From Blastomyces gilchristii SLH14081 (Eukaryota; Ascomycota; Eurotiomycetes; Onygenales; Ajellomycetaceae), in contig NW_003101664.1 of assembly GCF_000003855.2 (NCBI RefSeq), positions 682,878 to 746,877 on the forward strand: a DNA stretch of 64,000 nt. Reading direction: 5' to 3'. The number at the start of each line of letters is the position of its first letter. Position 1 is the stretch's first letter. Under the pieces are notes generated by a model that saw nothing but the letters and a program-made list of their open reading frames with translations, was not told the DNA's origin and ran no database searches. Below are positions 53,552 to 64,000 of this stretch, one piece after another. The position numbers were made by a program, and so were the translations under genes.

Positions 53552-55704
53552 TATAATACTCTCTGTTTTTTTAAAGAGAAGAATTAATAGTTGCAGAAGA
53601 ATTAAGTGTTATAAATATTAAGAATGTGAATATAAGTTTTCTTTGTTTTTTCTTTATTAATCTCTAAATTATATTCACAGTTCTGTTTTTATTTTTCTTT
53701 ATTTTTAACTTTAATAATAACATGATTTCTTCTTCTCTTTGCATACACTGTGAACTGTTCATTTCAGTAGAAACTCATCATCTTATAGACTAGAGTTTAT
53801 AAATAATAGTATTAATATCTTTATTACAATCAGATTCTTAGTAAAGATTACATTATTCTGACTTATTAGAATTCATAGTATAAAAGTTATATCTCAGCTT
53901 TCACAGATATCTTATCTGCTTAAATGAATTCTTAAGTGAACTTATTCATCTTATCAGAATATTCTTATCACTGAATTTTAAATCAGAGCTTATAATCTTA
54001 CTTCTCTGAGATAATAATTTCTTTAATCTGATATTCTCTTTCACTCTCTAGTACTTTATAATAGAGTGATGAGTCACAGAGTTCTCTTCTAAGAATTTCT
54101 TATATTTACAGAGTAAAGAGATATGAAAAATATTATATATCTGTAATCTAGATGATAGTTTTAATCTGTAGAACTGCAAGCTAACTTTCTTTATAATCTT
54201 ATAAGATTCTGTTTATAAGAGATTCAGCTTCTTACTAGATCTTTATATAATAATATTTTCTAGACTCAGTCAGACTCTATCATCTTTCTTAAAACTCTTT
54301 ATAATATACTTGAAGTCATAGTATCTCTTCTGATACTCTTGAGTCTTTCTCAAGAATTTACAAGCTTTCTTCTGAATATTCTGAATTCTCTCAGTTTGTT
54401 CACAGATATCATCATACTCTATAATATACTCTTATAAGTTCATTAAGATTATCTGTGAGTGAGTCTTAATGAGCATCTTAAAGAGAGTTTTATCTGTGCT
54501 GATATACTTTAAGTTATTATATATAAACTCTGTAAGTGATAATCAATGCACTCAGTTATTCTGATTATAATTAACAAAGTATCACAGATACTGTTTTAAT
54601 ATACTTATCAGATATTCTATCTGATCATCTGTCTGTTAATGAAAATTTATACTTAGATATTATAAGATCTTCAGTATAGTTATCAGATCAGATTAGAACT
54701 CTTCTATAAAGATTAATTCTCTATCTGAGATAATATTTATAGATAACTCATGCAATCAGATTATATCATAGACAAAGATATAAGTTAAATTCTTTAACTT
54801 TAAGTTCTTATAAGTGAATATAAAGTGTGTTATCTTGATAAAGTAATCTACTATTATCAGCATACTGTCAAAGTAGATATTATATATGTTCTTACTTTCA
54901 GAGAGGCTTATCAGAGCATTCATTTCTAGCTATTCTCAAGATTCTTATAGAATGAATAGAGAAGTAAGTTCTTTATATAATCTGAATCATACTATCTGTG
55001 AACTTTGATAAACAGTATAAGAATTCACTATTTTCTTCACAAGCTCTTATATCTTCAGGTAGAAGTATTTTTTTATAAGCAAATTATAAGTTCTAGTATC
55101 TATAAAATAATCTGTTAGAGAAGAGTCATGATATCTTTCAATAAGTTCTATATATAGAAACTTATTTATAGATATCTAAATTCAGCTCTCTCTTTATAAG
55201 AGATTATTTAAGTCTCTTCAATTCTTTATTTCTACAGAGTTAATCTCTGTTATAAGCAGTTTTCAAATATACTGAGTATATTTATTCTTTAGTTATAGTT
55301 CAGACAATCTGAATAGAAGATCTTATAAAGATTTATATTCTATTTCTTCTTATATCAGATCTTCTACAGTACTTCTCAAAGTCTGTAAACTCTTCAGATT
55401 ATAGATACTCTGTTCAAGAATTCTCACAGAGATTCTCAGAGTATTAACTCTCAGTATTATAGAAAGTAGTTATACAGATTTCTTCTCTCTTTTCTCTCTC
55501 TTCTCTCACAGAGAATTGAAAGACTCTTCAGTTAATTTCTTTATAACACTCAGTCTGAGTATTCTGTAAAGCTTTTCTATCTTCTCTAATCTCTCTATAT
55601 CTGTTATTCTGATCTTCTTAACATAGTCAGATCTGTAAGAGAGTTCATTTACTGAGTTCTTAATTCTCTTAATATGCTCTATCTTGAATCAGAACTTACT
55701 CAGT
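53552..55704 (-). pseudogene. G4 copy 3 chromodomain, integrase and RNase H end
   Basis: Reverse complement of copy 1 from about 42,400 to 40,240. The chromodomain is at about 53,880-54,070 and integrase at 54,150-55,200. Heavily mutated; no long open frame remains. Confidence 0.8.
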
Positions 55705-55712
55705 CTCTGAGC
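55705..55712. repeat. 8-bp target-site duplication of MITE copy 5
   Basis: CTCTGAGC, repeated exactly at 56,219-56,226. Confidence 0.9.
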
Positions 55713-56218
55713 TAGACTGACCGTGTGACCGTGTCTGGGACCAGGACCAGATTTTTTGATAGTCTCATTATCAATTCGACAGATCCCATTACACGGTTTT
55801 AACATTAGATAGTAGTCTCATACTGTCTCAGTGAGACTTACTGTCTACTCTTGTCACATTTTTCAAATGAGACCATGATTTTCACTTCTCAATTTAAATT
55901 ATTTTTATTGCTTTAAATGACTTTAAATCTCATTTGAGTGTTACCAAAAAGCGTTACTTTTTAAAAAATTAAAAATAGTCTAAAAAAAACCTTAAAATGT
56001 CTAAAAATAGTAACTTTATGCTAAGAATGGGACTAAATGGGACCAAATGGGATCACTTTCTCATTTTTTTCAAGTCATTGTTTCATTTTAAGATCTGATA
56101 TATAGTCACTTTGCATGTTTTTTTAATGGCTAGTCCCAGCGGGATTCACGCCAAGAAATGTATGAGACCAGACCAAATGGGATCAAACGTGAAATTCATG
56201 ATCCCGGCGGCCAGTCTA
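55713..56218 (-). mobile_element. hAT-type MITE, copy 5 (506 bp), best preserved
   Basis: TAGACTGACCGTGTGACC to CCCGGCGGCCAGTCTA, exact 8-bp duplication. It retains the most CpG, CC and GG sites of all copies (for example AATGGGACCAAATGGGATC) and so approximates the source sequence. Confidence 0.95.
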
Positions 56219-56226
56219 CTCTGAGC

Positions 56227-56675
56227 TCAGTGATCTATCACTGTAAGAGTTTCTTAATTGAAGTAACTGTTATAAGCTATTATAATTAGTCTACAGTCAT
56301 CACTGTTATAAGGCTCTAAAAGTAGTAATATCAGTGATGAAAGAATTTCACTATTATAAGAAGCTTCTGATTATAAATGTTATAATTAATCTTCACAGAT
56401 TGCATTTTCTATGAGAAAAATATTACTAAAACTCAGTTCTCATTTAACTATAGTTATAAGACTATTTCTGAAATTATAAAGAAGAAGACATCTATCTTCA
56501 ATCTAATTAAAAGTAAAAAATCAAAATAAAACTGTATTACTGTATCTATGAATATTTATTTTAATCTTATAAAGATCTTATAAGCTTCTGAGATAAGAAA
56601 GTTCTTATAGTTCTCTCTTCTTAATAATCTTTTCATTCTTCATTTATAGAATGACTTCTTCTTATTTTCACTCTT
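56227..56675 (-). pseudogene. G4 copy 3 RNase H and end of RT
   Basis: Reverse complement of copy 1 from about 40,230 to 39,785. It stops where the (TTA)n of the LINE fragment begins. Confidence 0.75.
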
Positions 56676-57001
56676 TAGTTATTATTATTATTATTCTTCA
56701 ATTATAGATATATGCAGTCAGAGACTATAACATCTATCTGAGAACTAAAAGTGCTCAGAGTTTTTTCTATATTTATAAAGTTAACTATTATACATTCATC
56801 AATTTCAGATATATAAAATCAGAAAATTCCAGCTCAGAATATAAAAACTGTTTATAAATTACAGTATTTTAACATCTTCTAATACTTTGAAATCATTTAA
56901 CATGATAAAAGAAAAGAGAATACAGTCTTAAAGATAGACACATTAAATAGATAGATAGAAAAGAATAGAAAGAAAAAAGTAAAGTAAAATAAAGAGAGAT
57001 C
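56676..57001 (-). mobile_element. LINE 3'-end fragment, minus strand
   Basis: Reverse complement of the LINE 3' UTR (compare 36,240-36,558) with the AAT tail at 56,676-56,695 and the hairpin at 56,738-56,758. 5'-truncated, as is common for LINEs. A MITE sits at its right edge. No clear target duplication could be assigned. Confidence 0.85.
56994..57001. repeat. 8-bp target-site duplication of MITE copy 6
   Basis: GAGAGATC, repeated exactly at 63,268-63,275, on the far side of the nested hAT. Confidence 0.92.
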
Positions 57002-57427
57002 TAGACTGACCGCTGAAATCATGAATTTCATGTTTGATCTCATTTGATCTGATCCCATACATTTCTTGGCGTGAATCCTGCTGGGACTGGCTATCAAAAA
57101 AACATGTAAAGTGACTATATATCAGATCTTAAAATGGAACCATGACTTGAAAAAAATGAGAAAGTGGTTTCATTTGATTCCATTTAGTCCCATTCTTGAC
57201 ATAAAGTTACTATTTTTAGACATTTTAAGGTTTTTTTTAGACTATTTTTAATTTTTTAAAAAGTAACGCTTTTTGGTAACACTCAAATGAGATTTAAAGT
57301 CATTTAAAGCAATAAAAATAATTTAAATTGAGAAGTGGAAATCATGATCTCATTTGAAAAATGTGACAAGAGTAGACAGTAAGTCTCACTGAGACAGTAT
57401 GAAACTACTATCTAATGTTAAAACCGT

Positions 57428-57435
57428 GTAATGAG
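57428..57435. repeat. 8-bp target-site duplication of hAT copy 2, diverged
   Basis: GTAATGAG here, GTAATGGA at 63,188-63,195. MITE copy 5 shows the source site was GTAATGGG, so each side has lost a different G by G-to-A change. Confidence 0.85.
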
Positions 57436-57949
57436 TAGACTGACCGTGTGACTGTGTCTGAGACCAGAATCAAACTTTACAGTTGTTATGTTGCCTAAAA
57501 GCATTACTTCTGATCATGATTTATGTTCATCACATTGATTTCAAATCATGTTATTTCAAATATTAAAGATCTCAGATTTACTTTTTAAATAAAAATCTAG
57601 TCTCAGATAAAGAATATGTTTGAATTCTTAGTCACATTTTCATTCTGATCTCATTATTGAGAATGATATCAAATAAGACTATGAAATCATTTCTCACTTA
57701 CATAATATCATAACATAGTGCTCATTTATTGAAAATTCAATAGAGAGTGTTATCAAATATTATTACTTTTCTGAACACAGATCATAATTTATATAATTTT
57801 AATTATGAAAAAAACATAAAATATAAAAAAAAACAAAAAACAAAAAACAAAATAAACACAAGAAAAAATCACAATAAAAAAAAAAAAAAGAAAAGGAAAA
57901 GAAAAAAATAAAAAATAAAAATAAAAAAAAATCAAGATTACAGAGCTGT

Positions 57950-58570
57950 AGTATCTTTAAAATACTCACTTCTCAGAGTCTTTACAATGTTTATTATTAA
58001 CTGTGTATTTCTCACAGTAAGAGTAACACAGCTGTGATAAGTCATTATCTTAACATCATCTAACAAATAATCAGTATATATCTGTATAAATGTGAATAAT
58101 TAGAAAATATACACTTAAAAAGTGTGGTCAGAGTGAACTCTGCTGTCACTTGAATAACATTAAGAGCAGAACACTGAAATTGATGATTCTTCTCATTAAT
58201 TTCATGAACAAGGCATGCAAAGATAGTCTTGAGAAATATAAGATTTTTCAACTTCTGATAAAAACAGATCTCATGAAGAGACTCTATTTTCATGATATCA
58301 GAGACTGAGTATTATCAAAAAGCATTACTTTCATGCAATGCACATGTACTTACTGCAGTGATTCACTCTCTATGTATATAATCAAGAATTACAGCTTTCT
58401 CACGCTGCACAGCTCTTTCTGAGATACTACTGTCAGTTTGCAACTCATGCAGTCTCTCAGTTCAGCACACACTGCATGTATGCAGCCCTGCGTGCTGAGG
58501 CTGTGTTGATCATTATGGCCTGACATGATACTCACTTTTCATGAGCCATGTTTCATTTAAGAAGAAGAAG
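57950..58570 (-). pseudogene. Second frame of hAT copy 2, minus strand
   Basis: Counterpart of 10,286-10,960. A 77-codon piece (58,293-58,060) is open: MKIESLHEICFYQKLKNLIF, then VTAEFTLTTLFKC. Presence of the same reading in both copies supports a real former gene, although shared descent alone would also keep it. Confidence 0.35.
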
Positions 58571-59239
58571 AGAGAAGATACAACTGTTGTTTTATTAAGA
58601 GAGAGATGAATAATTAGTATTATTAAATATAATTTAATTCATCTGTATTTAAAATTTGATTAGTCTATACTCTTCAATTTGAGAATTTCTATAAGTGTTT
58701 TAATAGTTTTCATACCAGCTTGAACTTAGTGATGAGTTGAAGAAGAAGAGAAAAGAGAGAAGAAAGAAATAAGAATAACTTATCTTTATAATATGAAAAC
58801 AGAGAATCACTGTAATCATTCTTTTCAATAATAAAGATCTGTTTTCTGCATGTATCTCTGATATAGATTATATAATAAATGTATACAAAGAATATCAATA
58901 GTGCATGTATTGAATGAAGATAATATTACTATATAACACTGTAGCTGTTTCTGTACATCTCTGAAAGCTGTTAATAGTTTCTTTATCTCTTTATATTTAA
59001 TAAGTCAATAATATATTTTAATGCACTTCTTATTTCATCATCATTATCATTATTATCATTATTATTATTATCATCATTATCATCATTATTATCATTATTA
59101 TTATTACTATTATTATCATTATTATATCATTGCCTGCCTTCATCTCTCTCTCAACACTTATTAAAATCAATTATATTATCTCTCTTCAAATATTCTGCGG
59201 TTCTGTGAACTATCAAGGCGCGTGAGTGCTGTCACAGAT

Positions 59240-62200
59240 TGAAGAAAGAGAAGAAGAAGATGTTTAAGTATAAAGAGACAGATTGTAAGATACATTATAA
59301 TGCCTTGAAGAGGCTCTGTAAGAGAGTAGAATAATAACAATTTTAAGTAACACTTCTGATAGATTTAGACTGAACTAAGTATAGAAATAATGTGAATAAT
59401 GCTGCCTGTGAGAGATTGAAAAAGAAGACAGTGAAGAGTCTCATACAGTAGTGATAAGATCAGAAGAAGTTCTGAGAATAATTTGAGATCAAGATAAAGA
59501 GAGAGAGAGAGAAGAAGAGTATTACTGTAAATAAGCAGCAGTAGAAGAAGATTAAGAAGATATTGAAGTAAGAGATAAAGAAGTTAAAACTGATAAGTTT
59601 TTTATTGAGAGATAATAATTTTTGATAATACTTCTGTTCTCTAATTGATTAGCAGAAGCTGACAGAGAAGAGAATTAAGACCTTGTTCAGATCTTAAATG
59701 TGCTTCATAATTTAGAACATTGAGAAGGCAGCCCTGCTCTCTGAGTATGTCAATCTGCTTACTGCTGAGATGGAACCCGAGGCAGCAGACCAGGAAATGC
59801 GGGATTTTGAGGCACAGATTGACCTGGCTGAGAGAGAGCAGTGAAAACCCTCTTCTGAGAAGACAGCAGAGGGAGATTTTGAGATGATTATCATCTCAGA
59901 TGAGAAGAAGAAGAAGAAGAATAAGAATAAGAAGTGAATTATAAAGAATAATAAGAAGAATGAGAAAGAGAAGAAAGATAATGAGTAGAAAAAGTTTTTT
60001 CTTTTTATATTAATTAGTTATAAGTTTATAACTATTAGTTAATAATTGAAATTAATTTTGAGTTTTCAAAAATTATTGTACAAGTTATAATCAATTATCA
60101 ATATCAGAAATAATATATATATATATATTTAACTATCATGTCACTATAATGTATAAGTATTAACATTTTTTCAATATTGATATTTATAATATTAATATAT
60201 TTTTAATAATATTATCTGATAATATAATTTGATAATACTCTCTTTCATAATATTAATATATTTCAAGAAATATGATAGAGATTAATCAAGATTATTTATT
60301 TACTTTTATACATTGATGATATTCAATCTGAGTTAGTACTAAAATTATAACTAAGTTAAGAAAGAAGATTATTTTCTCTTATATTAATTCTTCTTACACA
60401 CATCAGTGATCAGTTATTGAAAATAAATTATTATCTTTCTCAAATTATTATCATATCTTCTGAATTCACTTCTTTCACTTCTTTTACTTCTATTGAAGAT
60501 TTATAAACTCTTCAAGAAATTACTGTGAATTACAAAGTCTATGTTATTTACAATTCAACACAGAATACTCTCTTTCAATTATAATAAATAATCACTTCAT
60601 TCTTCACATCTGATTTCAGGTCATGAAATTTATGAAAAACTCAACACAAACACTGAGATGAACTATGAAATAATTATTAATAGATTGTATTATAGATTAC
60701 TGAAGAGTTATCTCTCTGTTACAATCACTGTAACTTCATTCAGAAATATCTATTATGAACTAGTCATGATTCTGAAGGAATTTTCTGACATCTGAAGTCA
60801 TCAGAATGTAGATAACAAAAGAAAAATAATCAGAAAATTACTACTGAGCTGATAAGTTACTCTATCAGATAATGATTTTTGATAATACTAACTTTCTAAT
60901 TTGAAGAAAATCATGTGAAAACAATCATATATCAGTACTCTGATTTCACAACTCTTATCTAATAACTTCTGTGAATAATTACTTTGCATGTGTATATCTC
61001 TGAATCTTTCTCTTCAATCAATTGAAAACTCTGAATTCTGAACACTTCTTCAAATGCTTAATTCAAATCTTTATATTTTATATTAATTCTGTCTTCAGTT
61101 CAACCTTGAGATATACTACAAAGTTAATATACAATATCTAGAATCAGAGTTGAAGAATCATTGAAGAGTGTCTCTCACAGTGAATGCATGAACTAGTATA
61201 AATAATCTTGTATTTATAAGAGTTACATATTATTATATTGATGAGAACTGAACTTATTAAGAGATATTAATTGAATTTAAATCATTGATCAGTAGTCATA
61301 CTGAGGATTATATAACAGAGGTATTAATGACTGTGATTAAAAATGACTATTAAGATATTAGTCTCAGTCTTCTTACAATTACAACTGATAATGCTGTGAA
61401 TAACTATACTATGATAAATAGCTTGAAGCAAAAATTGACTTTGTATTTCTGAAATAATAAACAAGGTCATATTCTCTGTATTGCTCATATGATTCAACTT
61501 ATGATATAAACACTGATAAAGAATCTTAACATTGAGATGAAGAATAATGAGATAGCTGGTTCTTGAGATGAGAATGAGATGAAAGTGATTACTCAAGTAA
61601 CTTTTGCATTCACTTTGTAAAAGATAATGTTTTTTGATAATACTTTTTGATATTGCTTTTTGATAATGCTTTTTGATAATACTACTGTTAATTTTGAATA
61701 GATTGACTAATAATTTAAATATCACAGATTTGAAACATTGCTAATGTGATTTGTATCTCCTCTAAATAATAACAATGATTTCATGATATTTAATAAACAA
61801 ACAAATCAGTCACATCACTGAATATGATACAGAATGTTAGAATATGATGAAGTTCAATATATAAGATAGCTGTTCAGACTCTTTAATTGTGTCAGACAAT
61901 TGATTATTGAGTGCAATACTCTGATTGAGAAAAGATTCAGACATTGAAACTTTCTGATATGAAGTGAACTCAGTTGAAATATATGATTGATTTACTGTTT
62001 CAGTTTTATAAGACAACAAAGACAGTCTCAATCACTTATACATCAATACTGCAGTCAGTCTGATGAGTGTATAACAGTTTATTTACTCATCTTGAGAAGC
62101 AGTTAAATCACTCAAAAAGAAATTCAGTCTGAAATAATGCTATAGTGCAGGCTATTATTACTGTAAGAAATAAACTGACATATTATTACAGCAAAACTGA

Positions 62201-62800
62201 ACAATCTTTTGCAGAGTACTATACTGTAGCAGCTCTACTAGATCTCTTCTATTAAGTTAATATCTACACTTCTCAAGATTGAACAGAGAAGAAATGAGAC
62301 TTGTATGTTAAATTAACCTGAGACTACTACAATATTAACTATCAGAGATTTGAATGAGCAGATGTTTAAGATGTGAAGACAGTGAAATACAATTCTCTAG
62401 TAAGTAATAATCTTTAATAATACTTCATATCTCATAGAACTATAATACTAACTTTGAAACAGAACTTACATACATTGATTGCAACTGAAAATCAGACAAA
62501 ACTACATGCTTATAAAACTGAATTTGACTGCTATCTTCAAGATAATCTGATGAATTTACACACTAAATCAATTCTAGAGTTATGAAAAATTGTTGAGAGT
62601 ATATATTCAACTGTTATACTGATGATGTGTGATATTCTAATAATTTCATTGACAGAGGTGAGAATGAAGTGAAAGTTCAACTCAAGTTGAGATATTTATC
62701 ACTATCACTGAGAACAATTATAAGAAGAAACAATCAAGAAACTCATGATTATAAAACATAGAATTATCAGACAGTTTAATACCTCTGATTACAGTATATC
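59240..62800 (+). pseudogene. hAT transposase (copy 2), decayed
   Basis: The same three blocks as copy 1: the ITTDN...NN...MINSL core near 61,376-61,430 with CIAHMI near 61,478; the YYSKTEQSF and AALLDL block near 62,175-62,260; the dimerisation end with CDILIISLTE near 62,625-62,660. The Lys/Glu-rich 5' exons are at 59,240-59,930. The minus-strand frames at 61,324-61,725 and 61,837-62,031 are antisense shadows. Confidence 0.8.
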
Positions 62801-63275
62801 AGAGAAGTGTAGTTTTCATGAGAAAGTAAAGAATAAACTTGCACAAGAATGTATTTAGTTGTTTCATGAGTGTTATCAATAATCATTACCAAATTCTGAT
62901 TATATAAGCAATCACTGAATGAACTGAATGAGACTGATTTTAATCTTCAGTTTCAGTCTCATTCTGATTTTGAAAGAATGATCATCTTTCACAGTTTATT
63001 CTGAGAAATTACTCTCATTTCACTGTTCTTGAATTAAATCTGATCATTTTTCATGTCATTTCTCTCAGAAATGATTCATTTTCAGATTTTTTTAAGACTT
63101 GGTTCTGGTGGGACTCATGCCAAGAAATGTATGAGATCAGACCAAATGAGACCAAATGTGAAATTCATGGTCCCGCCGGCCAGTCTAGTAATGGAATCAG
63201 TCAAATTGATAATAAGACTATCAAAAAATCTGGTCCTGGTCTCAGACATGGTCACACGGTCAGTCTAGAGAGATC

Positions 63276-63560
63276 TATAGAACAAGATCTCTGCAGTTTA
63301 CATCTTAAGCTATATATATATTTTAACACTCTATATAACTGATCATCACCTCTGTTCTCTTAAGCCTGCTTCAGAGATTATCATTCTCTCTAAAGAGCTG
63401 TCACTCAGCTAGCTTCTGTAACTAGCTTACTCATAAGTAGAATTCTCACTAAGAATAATATCAGAGCTACTCAATTCTAGTTAAGTCTCTAATCTTCTGA
63501 CTGTCAATCTCAGTATTTCAGTCTATCAATTGATTATCACAGTCTTGCTTGCACTAATCA
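63276..63560. other. No gene recognised
   Basis: AT-rich, mutated sequence right of MITE copy 6. It does not continue the LINE or G4 copy 3, so an older junction lies hidden here. Confidence 0.4.
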
Positions 63561-63916
63561 CCTATTAAGAATGTCTAGGTCTCGTCTCACCTAGGTTCTT
63601 GCTAGGCCTAAGATGTCCTAATCAGATAGTTTTTAAATGTCAATTCCCTGAAAGTGAGTGTCTAGAGTGAGAGAGATAAGACCTGGCCAGTTAAGCTTGA
63701 TGATGATTTGCTATCCTGCAGGCACTCTAGACCTCAATCACTCTAGTACTGATCTAAATTGAAGTATCTGAGAGGCTGTTAATTCTAAGATCAGTGAGAA
63801 TTAGCATCTGGGAACTCTCAGAGTGAACATCTTAAGCTTGACAATGATTCACTATAGTGCACTCAGGGGCCCTCAGTACTGTTTTATAACTTAACAGTGA
63901 AAGCTGTGATTAAGAT
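63561..63916 (-). repeat. Less mutated region with a 141-bp direct repeat
   Basis: TTAAGCTTGAYRATGATTYR occurs at 63,691 and 63,832 followed by similar sequence (GCAGGCACTC / GTGCACTCAG). CC, GG and a few CpG sites are kept. It adjoins a tRNA-like sequence, so it may be the body of a second SINE family read on the minus strand. Confidence 0.5.
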
Positions 63917-64000
63917 GACTCTTGCAGGGTTTGAACCTGCCCTCTCTTAGCATTCATTCCCTGGGGGAAAGGCCGCTAATTGAGGCTCCATGATAGCGTA
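63917..64000 (-). other. tRNA-like sequence at window end, 5' end cut off
   Basis: On the minus strand: T-arm stem GCAGG/CCTGC with 7-base loop TTCAAAC, B box GGTTCAAACC at 63,928-63,937, then acceptor strand AAGAGTC. A long stretch before the T arm would suit a class II (long variable arm) tRNA. The 5' acceptor strand lies beyond 64,000. It could be a true tRNA gene or the head of a SINE; the sequence differs from the SINE heads at 32.8, 48.9 and 49.8 kb. Confidence 0.5.

Larger units (their letters stand above)
51241..56675 (-). mobile_element. G4 copy 3, minus strand, 5'-truncated, with two MITEs
   Basis: Begins with its 3' LTR at 51,241-51,498, then the reverse complement of copy 1 from the polypurine tract back into RT/RNase H (to about copy 1 position 39,780). 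Interrupted by MITEs at 53,041-53,543 and 55,713-56,218. Ends near 56,675 where a LINE fragment starts. LTR left end TGTAAGAATCAGTGCTCGCG keeps CpG sites. Confidence 0.92.
57436..63187 (+). mobile_element. hAT transposon copy 2 (5,752 bp)
   Basis: Same terminal repeats as copy 1 (TAGACTGACCG left, CCGGCCAGTCTA right). It is collinear throughout, with the A-rich tract at 57,807-57,932 and the triplet microsatellite at 59,034-59,130. Differences from copy 1 are mainly C/T and G/A. Nested in MITE copy 6. Confidence 0.95.
57002..63267 (+). mobile_element. hAT-type MITE, copy 6, split by hAT copy 2
   Basis: The left piece 57,002-57,435 and right piece 63,196-63,267 together make a normal MITE of about 506 bp (counting the duplicated 8 bases once). 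Outer termini TAGACTGACCGC and ACGGTCAGTCTA; outer duplication GAGAGATC. The autonomous-type hAT has jumped into its own non-autonomous relative. Confidence 0.95.

Noticed and set aside
63053..63342. Two overlapping 71-codon frames
   Set aside because: They cross the end of hAT copy 2 and the end of a MITE, so they join unrelated elements by chance.
1..64000. A genetic code in which TGA means Trp
   Set aside because: TGA replaces Trp very often, but TAA and TAG also interrupt frames, catalytic Asp became Asn, Cys became Tyr, and LTR pairs show transitions in non-coding DNA. Hypermutation explains all of these.

Overview
The window looks like one continuous block of nested, decayed transposable elements from a filamentous fungus, probably an ascomycete (inferred). 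It is strongly AT-rich. Every long element is riddled with stop codons that read as former Trp (TGG to TGA) or Arg codons. Paired copies of one element differ almost only by C/T and G/A transitions, which is the mark of repeat-induced point mutation (RIP) or a similar process. I found no intact gene for a cellular function. Almost every protein assignment rests on reading through these stops, so coding regions are listed as pseudogenes with approximate ends.

Layout. 1-3,090: 3' half of a Ty3/gypsy chromovirus (G1). 3,420-5,985: two unassigned decayed reading frames, one split by a hAT-type MITE. 5,985-16,165: 5'-truncated gypsy G2 with a 3' LTR, split by a 5.8-kb hAT transposon (9,775-15,555). 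16,166-18,300: 5' part of a LINE on the minus strand, then a 162-bp duplication. 18,318-18,585: a CpG-rich island. 18,600-28,524: gypsy G3, whose reverse transcriptase is split by minisatellite arrays. A complete second G2 (20,895-25,222) lies inside those arrays. 28,525-29,029: MITE. 29,060-30,985: unassigned frames, one with peptide repeats. 30,990-36,558: a Tad/jockey-type LINE with a tRNA-derived SINE in its endonuclease. 36,559-45,500: an unassigned minus-strand frame split by a complete 7.26-kb gypsy G4. 45,500-48,550: unassigned frames and tandem repeats. 48,550-51,240: two more SINEs, a G4 fragment, a Ty1/copia fragment and a MITE. 51,241-56,675: a third G4 carrying two MITEs. 56,676-63,267: a LINE 3' end, then a MITE split by a second hAT. 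63,276-64,000: a less mutated tail ending in a tRNA-like sequence.

How the parts relate. Target-site duplications (5 bp for gypsy, 8 bp for hAT and MITE, 13 bp for SINE) fix the order of many insertions. The MITEs share terminal sequence with the two hAT transposons and were presumably mobilised by their transposase. The SINEs end in a tail resembling the 3' end of the LINE, so the LINE machinery probably copied them. The short SINEs and a few patches keep CpG sites while the long elements have lost nearly all of theirs, which would fit a mutation process with a length threshold.
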